Source of the DNA: Methanolacinia petrolearia DSM 11571
GTDB lineage: Archaea; Halobacteriota; Methanomicrobia; Methanomicrobiales; Methanomicrobiaceae
Direction of reading: 5' to 3'
DNA length: 64,000 nt
Assembly: GCF_000147875.1 (NCBI RefSeq)
Contig: NC_014507.1
Coordinates: 868,001-932,000, forward strand
How positions within the stretch are numbered: position 1 is the stretch's first letter; every line of letters begins with the position of its first letter. The translations under genes and the position numbers were made by a program. Shown in pieces: positions 51,386 through 60,671 of this stretch. The notes below the pieces were generated by a model. The model saw only the letters and a program-made list of their open reading frames with translations. It ran no database searches and was not told where the DNA came from.

Positions 51386-53368
51386 ATGGAGAAAAAGGCG
51401 AAAACGGAGAAAAAAATTCCGGCTCCCGTCCTCGTGGACCGGAAACTGGACACCTGCGAGCTGGATCGCGCAAAGATGTCCCTGATGAACCCGAAGGTGA
51501 TCAAAGAAAAATCGAACGAGCGGACGATCGACGAACTCGCGAAGGTGATGCTGAAGCACACGATGGAAGAGGGAATCGAGACCGTCTGGGACCGGTTCGA
51601 GATGCAGCAGCCGCAGTGCAGGTACTGTTCCGACGGAGTGTCATGCAGCCGCTGTGCGATGGGGCCGTGCAGGATCATCCCCGAGCATCACCGCGAAAGA
51701 GGTGTGTGCGGCGCAGACGCTGATCTTATCGTCTCAAGAAATCTGCTGGATACGCTTGTAACCGGAGCCGCGGCTCACTCCGATCACGGAAGGGACATCG
51801 TCGAGACCCTGTATAAGACCGGAACAGGCGAAGCACAGGGATACGAGATAACCGATGTCAAAAAGCTCGAAAAGATCGCCGCCGAACTGGGCGTCGAAAC
51901 GAAGGGAAGAAAAAAGGAGGAGATCGCAACCGACGTCGGCCGCCAGCTCCTCTACGAATTCGGGACCTTCAAGAACAAAGTCACGTTCGCAGACCGTGCA
52001 CCCGAACAGACGAAAGAACTCTGGAAGGCCGCCGGGATCGTCCCCCGGAGTGTCGACCGCGAGATAGTCGAGGCCATGCACAGGGTCCACATGGGCGTCG
52101 GTGCGAACTACGCCAACATCCTCCTCCACGGGCTGAGGGCGTCACTCGGCGACGGGTGGGGCGGATCAATGATGGGAACCGAGATCTCCGATGTCCTCTT
52201 CGGAACCCCCACTATTAACCAGTCGCAGGTCAACCTCGGGGTCTTAAAGGAGGACCACGTCAACATCTCGCTCCACGGCCACAATCCGATGCTCTCCGAG
52301 ATGATCGTCAGGGCGGCAGACGACCCCGACATGAAGGATCTCGCCAAAAAGACGGGTGCGAAGGGCATCAACCTCGTCGGCCTCTGCTGCACCGGCAACG
52401 AACTCCTCATGAGAAAGGGAGTCCCGATGGCCGGAAACCACTTCAACCAGGAGCTGATAATCGCGACCGGGGCACTTGAGGCGATGGTCATCGACTACCA
52501 GTGCATATTCCCGTCGCTTCCCAGAACGGCGAGTTGCTACCACACGAAGATAATCTCCACCAGCGAGAAGTCGAAGGTCGTCGGCTCGTACTACTTCGAT
52601 TTCCACCCGGAGAACGCCTACGACACCGCGAAGGCCATCGTCAAAATGGCTATAAACAACTTCCCGAACAGGATTCCCGAAAGAGTCCTCATCCCCGGAA
52701 AGCCCGTCGACCTAATGGCCGGATTCTCCGTCGAGGCCATAGTCGAAGCGCTCGGCGGAACCGTAAAGCCGCTCATCGACGTCATAGCATCCGGCGATGT
52801 CCGCGGAGCCGTCGGGATCGTCGGGTGCAACAACCCGAAGGTTCAGCACGACTACGGGCATGTAACGCTCGCAAAGGAGCTAATTAAAAACGATATCCTC
52901 TGTGTCGAGACGGGATGTGCAGCGGTCGCCTGCGGAAAGGCAGGTCTCCTCATGCCCGAGGCCGCCTTCCTCGCCGGGCCGGGACTGAAAGGCGTATGCA
53001 AGAAGCTCGGAATCCCGCCCGTTCTCCACATGGGATCGTGCGTCGACTGTTCGAGAATACTCGTCCTTCTTGCGGAGCTTGCAAAGGCCCTCGGGGTCGG
53101 GATCGACCAGCTCCCCGTTGCGGGAGCAGCACCCGAGTGGTACTCGCAGAAGGCCGTATCCATCGGCTCGTACTTCGTGGCGTCCGGCGTCTACACGGTC
53201 CTCGGCGTAATGCCCAAGATCGCAGGAAGCGATAATGTCGTAAAACTCCTGACAAGCGGGCTCAACGGCGTCGTCAACGCATCGTTCGCGGTAGAGCCCG
53301 ACCCCGTGGCAGCCGCAGAACTGATAACGAAGTACATAGACGGGAAGAGGAAGGCGCTCGGCATCTGA
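51386..53368 (+). CDS. cooS: Anaerobic carbon monoxide dehydrogenase, catalytic subunit
   Basis: 660 residues, full family length. It oxidises CO with water to CO2 at a Ni-Fe-S C-cluster in the cytoplasm. The N-terminal cysteines C78-x2-C81, C87, C90 and C95 (QCRYCSDGVSCSRCAMGPC) serve the B and D clusters. C-cluster ligands are visible in SLHGHNPML (His), GLCCTGNE, GCNNPKVQHDY, ETGCAAVACG and HMGSCVDCSR. cooC follows after 14 bases. No CooF ferredoxin, hydrogenase or acetyl-CoA synthase subunit is nearby, so electrons may go to a ferredoxin encoded elsewhere. Roles could be CO use or CO removal. Confidence 0.95.
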   Translation: MEKKAKTEKKIPAPVLVDRKLDTCELDRAKMSLMNPKVIKEKSNERTIDELAKVMLKHTMEEGIETVWDRFEMQQPQCRYCSDGVSCSRCAMGPCRIIPEHHRERGVCGADADLIVSRNLLDTLVTGAAAHSDHGRDIVETLYKTGTGEAQGYEITDVKKLEKIAAELGVETKGRKKEEIATDVGRQLLYEFGTFKNKVTFADRAPEQTKELWKAAGIVPRSVDREIVEAMHRVHMGVGANYANILLHGLRASLGDGWGGSMMGTEISDVLFGTPTINQSQVNLGVLKEDHVNISLHGHNPMLSEMIVRAADDPDMKDLAKKTGAKGINLVGLCCTGNELLMRKGVPMAGNHFNQELIIATGALEAMVIDYQCIFPSLPRTASCYHTKIISTSEKSKVVGSYYFDFHPENAYDTAKAIVKMAINNFPNRIPERVLIPGKPVDLMAGFSVEAIVEALGGTVKPLIDVIASGDVRGAVGIVGCNNPKVQHDYGHVTLAKELIKNDILCVETGCAAVACGKAGLLMPEAAFLAGPGLKGVCKKLGIPPVLHMGSCVDCSRILVLLAELAKALGVGIDQLPVAGAAPEWYSQKAVSIGSYFVASGVYTVLGVMPKIAGSDNVVKLLTSGLNGVVNASFAVEPDPVAAAELITKYIDGKRKALGI

Positions 53369-53388
53369 ACGTAATGTAAGGTGTGAAT

Positions 53389-54246
53389 TTGGCGAAAGAT
53401 ACGGACAACATCCGGAAGGCGACGAAATACTTCCGGAGCCATTCCCTGCGAAAGCCCGACGGCGGGAAGAGAATCTTCGTCGCGGGAAAAGGCGGAGTAG
53501 GCAAGACCTCGATCTCCGCCCTCCTTGCCGCGATGTTCGCGGACGACGGCAGGAATGTCCTCGCTGTCGACGAGGACCCGCAGCAGAACCTGCCGTTCTC
53601 CCTTGGCTATCCGCCCGAAAAGGCATCCGAGATAGTCCCGCTCTCGAAGAATGCCGACTATATCGAGGAGAAGATCGGCTGCCGGCCCGGCGAGGGGTGG
53701 GGCGGAATGATGAGGCTCAACCCCGATGTCGCCGATGTCGTCGACAGGTTCGGAGTGAAGGTCACCGACCGGATAAGCGTCCTCGTGATGGGCAGCATCT
53801 CGCTCGCCGCGACCGGCTGCCTCTGCCCGGAAAACGCCCTCCTGAGTAGTGTCGTCGGCTACATCCGCCTGAGGGACGACGAGGTCATAATCATGGACAC
53901 CCAGGCCGGCGTCGAGCACTTCGGGAGATCGATGGCCGAAGGATTCTCGACCGCGATCGTAGTCACCGAGCCGTCCTTCAACTCGATATCCGTCGCTCTC
54001 CATTCCGCAGAACTCGCAAAACAGCTCGGGATCCCGGACATCCATCTAGTCGTAAACAGGGTCCGGTCCGAGGCGGACATAGAAAAGTCCGAAAGGCTCA
54101 TCGGGGATCTTTCGGCCTTCAGCTCGGTCCGCTACATCCCGTTCGACGACGAAGTCATCGACCGCGAACCGGACATCACCGGCTTAAAAGATATGAATAC
54201 CCCGTTCTCCGAATCCGTCCGGGAACTCTACGAGGAGCTGAGATAG
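53389..54246 (+). CDS. cooC: CODH nickel-insertion ATPase
   Basis: 285 residues. TTG at 53389 is preferred because AAGGTG lies five bases upstream; the GTG at 53383 overlaps that site. The deviant Walker A of the MinD/ArsA class is AGKGGVGKTS, and the C-x-C pair in TGCLCPEN is the metal-binding motif of CooC. VIIMDTQAGVEH corresponds to Walker B. CooC dimers bind Ni(II) and load the C-cluster of CooS using ATP (established for the family). It probably forms an operon with cooS. Its last 19 bases overlap the end of the convergent P-type ATPase gene. Confidence 0.92.
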   Translation: MAKDTDNIRKATKYFRSHSLRKPDGGKRIFVAGKGGVGKTSISALLAAMFADDGRNVLAVDEDPQQNLPFSLGYPPEKASEIVPLSKNADYIEEKIGCRPGEGWGGMMRLNPDVADVVDRFGVKVTDRISVLVMGSISLAATGCLCPENALLSSVVGYIRLRDDEVIIMDTQAGVEHFGRSMAEGFSTAIVVTEPSFNSISVALHSAELAKQLGIPDIHLVVNRVRSEADIEKSERLIGDLSAFSSVRYIPFDDEVIDREPDITGLKDMNTPFSESVRELYEELR

Positions 54247-56954
54247 CCCCGCTCCCGCCCCGGCTTAATCTTTTCACCTTTTTTTCTCACGATATACTTG
54301 TATAACTCTCCCGCGAAGAGCAGCGGCAGGCCGAGTGCCGCGAGGATGATCCAGTCCATTGCCGGCATCGGAACAGTGCTCAGGAAGACCTGGAACCACG
54401 GGATATAGATGACCGCCACCTGGATTATGACGCTCGCGACAAGTGCCGCGACTATGAACGGGTTCGACAGGATGCCGATATTGGTCAGGTTCCACCTGAA
54501 CGACCTGAAGTTCAGCACGTTAATCAGCTCGAATATGATAATCCCCGTAAACGCCATCGTCCGGGCCTCGTCGATATCCGCCTCGTACGACCGGATGAAG
54601 ACGAAGAGCGTCAGGAGCCCGATCCACGCCCCGATGACCGTTATCATCAGCATCGCCTTCCTGTCGAGAACCGGCCTGTCGATCTCGCGGGGCCTGTGCT
54701 TCATGATGTCGCTCTCCGCCGGCTCCGCACCGATCGCAAGGGCCGCGACCCCGTCGGTCACCAGATTTATCCACAATATCTGGATCGGCAGGAGGACCAG
54801 CGGCAGGTTCATCAGGAGGCCGCCGGCGATCGCGATGATCTCCCCGATATTGGACGATAGCAGGTATCTCGTGAACTTCTGGATATTGTCGTACTCCCTC
54901 CGGCCCTCGTGGATTCCCTCGACAATGCTGTCGAAGTTGTCGTCGACGAGGATGATGTCGCTCGCCTCCTTTGCGACATCCGTCCCCTTGATGCCCATCG
55001 CGATTCCCACGTCCGCCTTCTTCAGTGCAGGAGCGTCGTTGATCCCGTCACCGGTCATCGCGACCACAGCCCCGGCTTCCGAGAGAATCCCGACGATCCT
55101 CAGCTTGTGCTCGGCCGTGACCCTCGCGAGAATCCTCGTCTTCCAGAGCCTGTCCGCAAGCTCCTCGTCTGAGAGTTCGTCGATATCGGCCGCCCCGAGC
55201 ACCCCGTCGCTCTCGAGCCCGACCGAATCCGCGACCGCCTTTGCAGTAAGAGCCGAGTCCCCGGTGATCATAATGACGCCGATTCCTGCCGAGTCGCACG
55301 TCCGAAGCGCCTCCTTCACCTCCTCCCTCGGCGGGTCGATGATGCCGGCGAAACCGAGGAAGACGAGATCCTTCTCCCCTTCCTCCGCAGTCTCCGGGAG
55401 TTCGTTCCCGAGCTCTTTCTCCGCGACCGCGAGAACCCTCAGGCCCTTCTTCGCCATCGACTCGTAAACTTCCAGGAACTCATTCCGTGCGGCATCGTCC
55501 ATCGGCAGGATCTCCCCGTCCTTCAGGTAGAACGACGAAAGGCCGGAGATTACCTCCGGTGCACCCTTCGAATACGCGTGATTGTTTCCACCCGCATCCA
55601 GTATAGTGGTCATCCGCTTTCTCGACGAATCGAACGAGAACTCCTTTTTGATATTCTGTATGTCGAGAGTGTATTCGGGAATCCACGCCTTGTGAGCCGC
55701 GACCACCAGCGCCCCCTCGGTCGGCATCCCGAGGATCTTCCACTCTTCGTCCATCTCTTCGAGTACCGCATGGTTGCAGAACAGTCCCGCCCTGAGGAAG
55801 GCCCTGATGCCCTCGTCAGCAGTCGGGTCGATAACCTGCCCGTCCCTCGTGAAGTCGCCCTCCGGTTCGTAGCCTGCCCCGCCGACATCCGTGAAATGCC
55901 CGGGCGTATAGATCTCCTTCAGGGTCATCTCGTTCTTCGTGAGCGTCCCGGTCTTGTCCGTGCAGATTATGGATACGGTCCCGAGTGTCTCAGAGGCGCT
56001 CAGGTGGCGGATGAGGCACTTCTTGTTGTACATGTGCCGAATCCCGATCGCGAGAGTCAGGGTCACGACGGCGGGGAGCCCCTCGGGAATCACGGCGACC
56101 GCGAGGGAGACTGCGGTCATGAACATCTCCTGCAGCTCCCTGTTCTGGAGCAATCCGGCAACGACGATCAGCACGGCGACGAGGACGGAGATTATGCTGA
56201 TCTGCCTGCCGAGAACATTGAGCCGTCTCGAAAGTGGCGTCTCCTCGTCCTTAATGCTCTCCGTGAGCCCGGCGATCTCCCCGAATTCCGTATTCATCCC
56301 CGTCGCGGTAACGACCGCCCGTCCCCTTCCGTTGACGATCGTGGTTCCCATGAAGACCATGTTCCTTTTACCGGAGAGCGGAGTTTCCTCTTCGAGGCTG
56401 CAGACCGCCTTCTCCACCGGGACCGATTCACCGGTAAGTGCGGACTCGTCCGCCTGGAGGGTCGCCGAATGGATCACGTAAGCGTCGGCGGGAACCTTCT
56501 TCCCCATTTCGAGGACCAGCACGTCGCCGGGGACTATATCCTTCGAATCGACCTCTACCTGGGACCCGTTGACGAGAACCGTTGCACTGAGGCCGAGCAT
56601 CTTTTTGAGGGCGTCGATCGCCTTTTCCGCCTGCCATTCGTTCGCGAAACCGACTGCCGCGTTCAGTATCACGATCAGCATGATGGCTATCGTATCGACG
56701 ATCTCGCCCAGAAAGACCGAGACGAGGGCGGCCGCGATCAGGATTCCGATGAGTATGCTCCGGAACTGTCTCAGGAAGACGACGAGAGGCGAGACTTTTT
56801 TCTCCTCTTTAATCTCATTTTTACCGTACTCAGCGAGCCTCCGTCTCCTCTCGTCCGCAGTCAGTCCCTGGGGAGATGTCGCAAGTTTCTCCATGACCGC
56901 GGCGGCATCGAGCGTATGCCATGACTCTTTCTGTCCCCCGTGATCTCCGGCCAT
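54228..56954 (-). CDS. P2-type cation-transporting ATPase (Ca2+/Mn2+-like)
   Basis: 908 residues, full length. Motifs are TGES (174-177), M4 PEGLPAVVTL (290-299), phosphorylation site DKTGTLT with Asp333, KGAPE in the nucleotide-binding domain, and TGDGINDAPALKKADVG near the hinge. Ten membrane helices can be placed. M6 has NLVTDGVAALAIGAEP in place of the SERCA sequence; together with PEGLP in M4 this favours the P2A (calcium/manganese) group over sodium or proton pumps. The exact ion is uncertain. The gene stands alone and converges on cooC with a 19-base overlap of coding ends. Confidence 0.92.
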   Translation of the reverse strand: MAGDHGGQKESWHTLDAAAVMEKLATSPQGLTADERRRRLAEYGKNEIKEEKKVSPLVVFLRQFRSILIGILIAAALVSVFLGEIVDTIAIMLIVILNAAVGFANEWQAEKAIDALKKMLGLSATVLVNGSQVEVDSKDIVPGDVLVLEMGKKVPADAYVIHSATLQADESALTGESVPVEKAVCSLEEETPLSGKRNMVFMGTTIVNGRGRAVVTATGMNTEFGEIAGLTESIKDEETPLSRRLNVLGRQISIISVLVAVLIVVAGLLQNRELQEMFMTAVSLAVAVIPEGLPAVVTLTLAIGIRHMYNKKCLIRHLSASETLGTVSIICTDKTGTLTKNEMTLKEIYTPGHFTDVGGAGYEPEGDFTRDGQVIDPTADEGIRAFLRAGLFCNHAVLEEMDEEWKILGMPTEGALVVAAHKAWIPEYTLDIQNIKKEFSFDSSRKRMTTILDAGGNNHAYSKGAPEVISGLSSFYLKDGEILPMDDAARNEFLEVYESMAKKGLRVLAVAEKELGNELPETAEEGEKDLVFLGFAGIIDPPREEVKEALRTCDSAGIGVIMITGDSALTAKAVADSVGLESDGVLGAADIDELSDEELADRLWKTRILARVTAEHKLRIVGILSEAGAVVAMTGDGINDAPALKKADVGIAMGIKGTDVAKEASDIILVDDNFDSIVEGIHEGRREYDNIQKFTRYLLSSNIGEIIAIAGGLLMNLPLVLLPIQILWINLVTDGVAALAIGAEPAESDIMKHRPREIDRPVLDRKAMLMITVIGAWIGLLTLFVFIRSYEADIDEARTMAFTGIIIFELINVLNFRSFRWNLTNIGILSNPFIVAALVASVIIQVAVIYIPWFQVFLSTVPMPAMDWIILAALGLPLLFAGELYKYIVRKKGEKIKPGRERGYLSSS

Positions 56955-57138
56955 TATTCAGCAGTTTATCATTATTGCTGATAACGCTTATGCCGGAGGC
57001 AGTTGCCTGAAGATTATTGTTGCATCACAATCCGGAACACCATGAAGCACCAACATTTCGGAATGAAAGATTTTTCCAAAAAAGATTCAATAATGTTAAA
57101 AATGTTTACTTAATCTGTAATATTGATGAAAAAAATTG

Positions 57139-57152
57139 ATTATATTTTTATA
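57139..57152 (+). promoter_or_regulatory. TATA box of the FIST gene pair
   Basis: TTATATTTTTATAT lies 33-46 bases before ATG 57185, the normal place for an archaeal TATA box with a short leader. The preceding 180 bases from 56955 contain no gene. Confidence 0.6.
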
Positions 57153-57184
57153 TCAACGTTGCAAACATTTTCAATGGTAATACT

Positions 57185-57385
57185 ATGTCAGGCAAAATTA
57201 TTCAGATGATCGACAAGCTGATCGAGCTGAAATCGGGCGGCAACCCGACCGTCGCCACAACGACAAGGACGAAACTGATCCTCAAGGGGATAAACCCTCA
57301 AAAGTACGACAGCCACTCGGATGACGACCCCGAGGTTATCGCGAAGATCAGATCCGTAGCGACGGAGATGGGAATCAAACTTTAG
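57185..57385 (+). CDS. Small protein co-transcribed with FIST protein
   Basis: 66 residues, start ATG 57185. The first part is an amphipathic helix (KIIQMIDKLIELKSGG), then TTTRTKLILKGINPQKYD, an acidic stretch and a final helix (PEVIAKIRSVATEMGIKL). There is no signal peptide or cysteine. It is 12 bases before the FIST gene and behind a strong TATA box. No family recognised. As the first gene of the pair it may be a signalling partner of the FIST protein (inference from position). Confidence 0.72.
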   Translation: MSGKIIQMIDKLIELKSGGNPTVATTTRTKLILKGINPQKYDSHSDDDPEVIAKIRSVATEMGIKL

Positions 57386-57397
57386 GGAGGATATATT

Positions 57398-58507
57398 ATG
57401 AAAGCATTAACAGCGTATTCGGAAAAAACAGACGTCAGCGAAGCAATAGAGGAGATAAAGAACAAGTTGGGAACGGCCGGTCTGAAAGCGGTGGTATTTT
57501 TTTCATCGTCCAGCTATCCGGCAGAAGAGACCGCAAAGCTCGTGAAGAATGAATTCCCCGGTGCGACAGTTATCGGCTGCACGACGGCGGGAGAGATAAT
57601 CAGCGGCAAAATGCTCAAGAATTCGATCGTCGCGATGGGCCTCTCTTCCGAAATGATATCCGACATCTCCATCGAGGTCGTCGAAGATCCGGCGAATACC
57701 AAAAAAATCGAAAAGGCGTTTGAGTCCTTCGGGAAATATTTCGGAAAGCCCATGTCGGACCTCGAGTTCGATAAATATGTAGGAATCATCATCGCCGACG
57801 GACTCAGCAACTCCGAGGAGAAGGTGATGGACAGGATCGGCGACCTGACGAATGTGACGTTCATCGGGGGTTCTGCCGGCGACGACGTGAAGTTCGAGAA
57901 GACCTGGGTGTTTGCGGACGGAAAGGCGTATACGAACGCGGCGGTTCTTGCGGTACTCAAACCGGCGAACGGGTTCGATATCATAAAGACCCAGAGCTTC
58001 ACCGCACTCGACAAGACGATGACTGCCACGAAGGTCAACGAAGAGACCCGCGAGGTTATCGAGTTCAACGGAAAACCAGCCGCAGAGGAATACGCGGCAC
58101 AGCTCGGGGTAACCGTTGAAAAACTTCCCGAACTATTCATGAGCCATCCAATCGGTGTAATCACGGATGACGACATTTTCGTCAGGAGCCCACAGCAGAT
58201 CGTCGACGGTTCGGTAGTCAGGTTTTACTGCAACATAATCGAAGGCATGGAGCTGAATATATTAAAGGCCGGGGACATCGTCAGCAGCACGAAGGACGCG
58301 GTCGAGGACAAAAAGAACGAGCTGAAGAATATCTCGGGTCTGATCAACTTCCACTGCATTCTCAGGACACTGGAGCTCGAAGCGACCGGCAAGACCGCCG
58401 AGTACGGAGCAGTGTTCGAAGATATTCCTGCAATAGGATTCAGCACCTACGGCGAGGAATACATAGGCCACATAAACCAGACATCAACGATGCTGGTCTT
58501 CAGGTGA
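57398..58507 (+). CDS. FIST-domain sensory protein
   Basis: 369 residues, ATG 57398 with GGGAGG upstream. FIST_N (about 15-215) shows VVFFSSSSYPAEETAKLV, GATVIGCTTAGEIISG and NVTFIGGSAGDDVKF; FIST_C (about 215-360) shows LPELFMSHPIGVITDD and FHCILRTLELEATG. FIST is a ligand-binding module found in signal transduction and thought to bind small molecules such as amino acids. Here it stands alone without kinase, chemoreceptor or cyclase domains, so the signal must pass to another protein. Cytoplasmic. The closest partner candidate is the 66-residue protein upstream. Confidence 0.9.
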   Translation: MKALTAYSEKTDVSEAIEEIKNKLGTAGLKAVVFFSSSSYPAEETAKLVKNEFPGATVIGCTTAGEIISGKMLKNSIVAMGLSSEMISDISIEVVEDPANTKKIEKAFESFGKYFGKPMSDLEFDKYVGIIIADGLSNSEEKVMDRIGDLTNVTFIGGSAGDDVKFEKTWVFADGKAYTNAAVLAVLKPANGFDIIKTQSFTALDKTMTATKVNEETREVIEFNGKPAAEEYAAQLGVTVEKLPELFMSHPIGVITDDDIFVRSPQQIVDGSVVRFYCNIIEGMELNILKAGDIVSSTKDAVEDKKNELKNISGLINFHCILRTLELEATGKTAEYGAVFEDIPAIGFSTYGEEYIGHINQTSTMLVFR

Positions 58508-58649
58508 GATTTTCTCACACCTCTCTTCATCTCATATTAAATTCAATTTCTCATCTCATCTCACCCCAATCAATTTTTAGGAACTTTTTTTTATGTCGAA
58601 TAGAATATAATTCAGGGCCTTAAAATATTTCAGCCGGGAAAAGAGCAAT

Positions 58650-59186
58650 ATGAATAAAATCAACAATTATATCTCATCCGACCTGAGGAACAATTTCACT
58701 TTCCGGATCGTGCTGACTGCCCTTTTGCTGATCGCATTCATGACAGTATCTTCGGTGCTTGTAACCGGATTCGGGATCTATAATGCGGATCTCAACCAGG
58801 TAATCTTCGTCGCCCCGATATTGATCGTCTATCTCGGGACAGGCGGTACCGGTCTCTTCGATGAAGAAAAAATGTCCGAGACGGAGGATTATTTCGTATC
58901 TTTCCGGTATAAAGTATTCATCGCTTCGTTCATCGTTCCCTTCATTATCTTCTGGCTTGTTGTTCCAATGATACAGCTTCTGGTATCAGCCATTTCGCCG
59001 GACACAATCACCGGTTCGATGACTGTGGCACATTCCGCATCGATAGGGAAGCACTTTATTCCCGCAGTGGCCCTCGGAGTTGCGGGATTGGGGGGAATAC
59101 TGAAGAGAACGTCTATGGTGGTCTCCGTGGTGTGCCTTGTTCTCAGCCCGTTTATTTTTCTTATGAATACGTATGGTTCTCTTTGA
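58650..59186 (+). CDS. Membrane protein, unknown function
   Basis: 178 residues with about four membrane helices (near residues 19-42, 48-62, 88-112 and 135-172) and polar termini. The loop SETEDYFVSFRYKVFI is charged. No enzyme or transporter motif is visible. It has its own upstream region of about 140 bases after the FIST gene, with AT-rich elements. Unknown function. Confidence 0.7.
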   Translation: MNKINNYISSDLRNNFTFRIVLTALLLIAFMTVSSVLVTGFGIYNADLNQVIFVAPILIVYLGTGGTGLFDEEKMSETEDYFVSFRYKVFIASFIVPFIIFWLVVPMIQLLVSAISPDTITGSMTVAHSASIGKHFIPAVALGVAGLGGILKRTSMVVSVVCLVLSPFIFLMNTYGSL

Positions 59187-59322
59187 TCCGGAATGCATGT
59201 CCGGCGGAAAAAGAAGGAAATAAAAAACTTCCCGATGTGCAACAGCCTGTTGCACAAATTACTTTTGACATAATCCCGTAATATCAAAAATATTATATTC
59301 TTTTTATCTAAAGTTGATTCAT

Positions 59323-60414
59323 ATGCCGATTGAGGTGGGAATCTGGAATGTCTCCTCCGAAAATGTCAAAAAGGTCGAATATTCCTCTATTGATTCCGAA
59401 AAGAGACTTGAAGATATCCTTTGCGGGGATCTCTCCATACTTGACAGCGATCTCCTGTTGATCGGGCGGCAGACACTGACCGGCTTCGGGAAAAAGATCG
59501 ATATGCTCGGTATCGATGAGACAGGGAAGATCACGATAATCGAGCTGAAAAAGGACAAAACTCCCCGTGAGGTCATCGCCCAGGTTCTTGATTATGCATC
59601 GTGGATAAAAGATCTTTCGTATACGGATTTGAAAGAGATCTGCGATGAATATTATAATGACAAGGGTGACAAGGAGTTTGAATCTCTGTTCGATGAGAAG
59701 TTCGGGACTTCACCTCCCGAAAAGATCAACCAAGAGCACGATATGATAATTGTGTGCTCGGAGCTCGATAACGAGACCGAACGCATCCTCAATTATTTGT
59801 CGGATAATTATAACGTCCCGGTTAATGTCGCCTTTTTCAGGTTCTTCTCGGATTCCGGATCGGAATACCTCTCGCGAAGCTGGCTCATTGATCCCAAAGA
59901 GGCGGAAGAACGGCTCAGCTATTCAAAGGGACAGAAGACGGAGCCGTGGAACGGCAGGGATTTTGTCGTGAACATCGATGTGAATGACGGGAAATCATCC
60001 TACAATGATCTAATAAAATACAATTTCTTTACGGCCGGAGGCGGTGTCTGGTATAGCAAGACACTGGCAAACCTCTTCCCCGGTGCCCGCATTTTCGCCA
60101 TGATCCCGAAAAAAGGATATCTTGCAGTGGGAGAGGTTCTTGCCGAAAGTGTTCCGATAAAGGATTTCCATGTCCAGTATGAAGACAAAGAAGTACCGAT
60201 CCTGGATCTGCCTCTCGAATATGAACCGTTGAGGAACAACCTGGACAATCCTGATCTTTGTTATTATGCCGTCCGGGTCAGGTGGATAGAGCATCTCCGG
60301 GAAGAAGAACCATTCTGGGTCAAAGGATTAATGGCAAACCAGAACAGTGCGTTTAAACTAAGAAATAAATTTACACTGGATAAACTGACCGAACGCTTCA
60401 AACTTGATGACTGA
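59323..60414 (+). CDS. NucS-like (PD-(D/E)XK) nuclease-family protein
   Basis: 363 residues from ATG 59323; the frame is open from TTG 59314. The first 100 residues carry LLLIGRQTLTGFGKKIDMLG followed by DETGKITIIELKKDKTPREV and IAQVLDYASWIKDL. This gives the D...E-x-K...Q arrangement of the PD-(D/E)XK fold in NucS/DUF91-type proteins. The remaining 250 residues include a region around AGGGVWYSKTLANLFPGARI that is unassigned. NucS enzymes cut mismatched or branched DNA, but many DUF91-related proteins with extra domains are uncharacterised. It stands alone, so the role is open. Confidence 0.72.
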   Translation: MPIEVGIWNVSSENVKKVEYSSIDSEKRLEDILCGDLSILDSDLLLIGRQTLTGFGKKIDMLGIDETGKITIIELKKDKTPREVIAQVLDYASWIKDLSYTDLKEICDEYYNDKGDKEFESLFDEKFGTSPPEKINQEHDMIIVCSELDNETERILNYLSDNYNVPVNVAFFRFFSDSGSEYLSRSWLIDPKEAEERLSYSKGQKTEPWNGRDFVVNIDVNDGKSSYNDLIKYNFFTAGGGVWYSKTLANLFPGARIFAMIPKKGYLAVGEVLAESVPIKDFHVQYEDKEVPILDLPLEYEPLRNNLDNPDLCYYAVRVRWIEHLREEEPFWVKGLMANQNSAFKLRNKFTLDKLTERFKLDD

Positions 60415-60510
60415 CCGGATATTCTTCACGAAATTTGACAGCCCCTCGCTGCGGGCCGCGGTAAATTCATGGCGTGTACGGAATATGTCAAAAAAAACCA
60501 AATTCAACAG

Positions 60511-60618
60511 CTCGGGAGACCCTTGCCGGTCTCCTGAGCGTGCCGTGGGATGACTATCTTAGGGCAAGGCCCCTGGGCAGGGGCCGTCCGGCGGCCCGCC
60601 GCCGGTGCCGGGGTTGCC
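60511..60618. other. GC-rich structured element, possible RNA
   Basis: First a strong hairpin: CTC-G-GGAGACC (60511-60521) pairs with GGTCTCC-T-GAG (60528-60538) across a 6-base loop. Then comes a three-way junction. The outer stem is GGCAA (60563-60567) with TTGCC (60614-60618). It encloses hairpin GGCCCCT/AGGGGCC (60568-60574 with 60579-60585) and hairpin CCGGCGG/CCGCCGG (60588-60594 with 60599-60605). All these stems pair perfectly, apart from the single mismatch in the first. It lies in a 560-base gap after the nuclease gene. No known RNA family was recognised. Confidence 0.45.
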
Positions 60619-60671
60619 TGAATAAGATCTATAAACAATGAAACAGCGAAGAGCCGAAAAAAATATTTTAA

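Noticed and set aside
53191-54045. Minus-strand open frame of 284 codons opposite cooS/cooC
   Set aside because: Opposite strand of cooC with all CooC motifs; the shadow has no domain.
55578-56924. Long plus-strand open frame (448 codons)
   Set aside because: It lies entirely inside the cation ATPase gene on the other strand, which has every family motif. The translated frame is rich in Arg, His and Asp, as expected from the reverse of GC-rich coding DNA.
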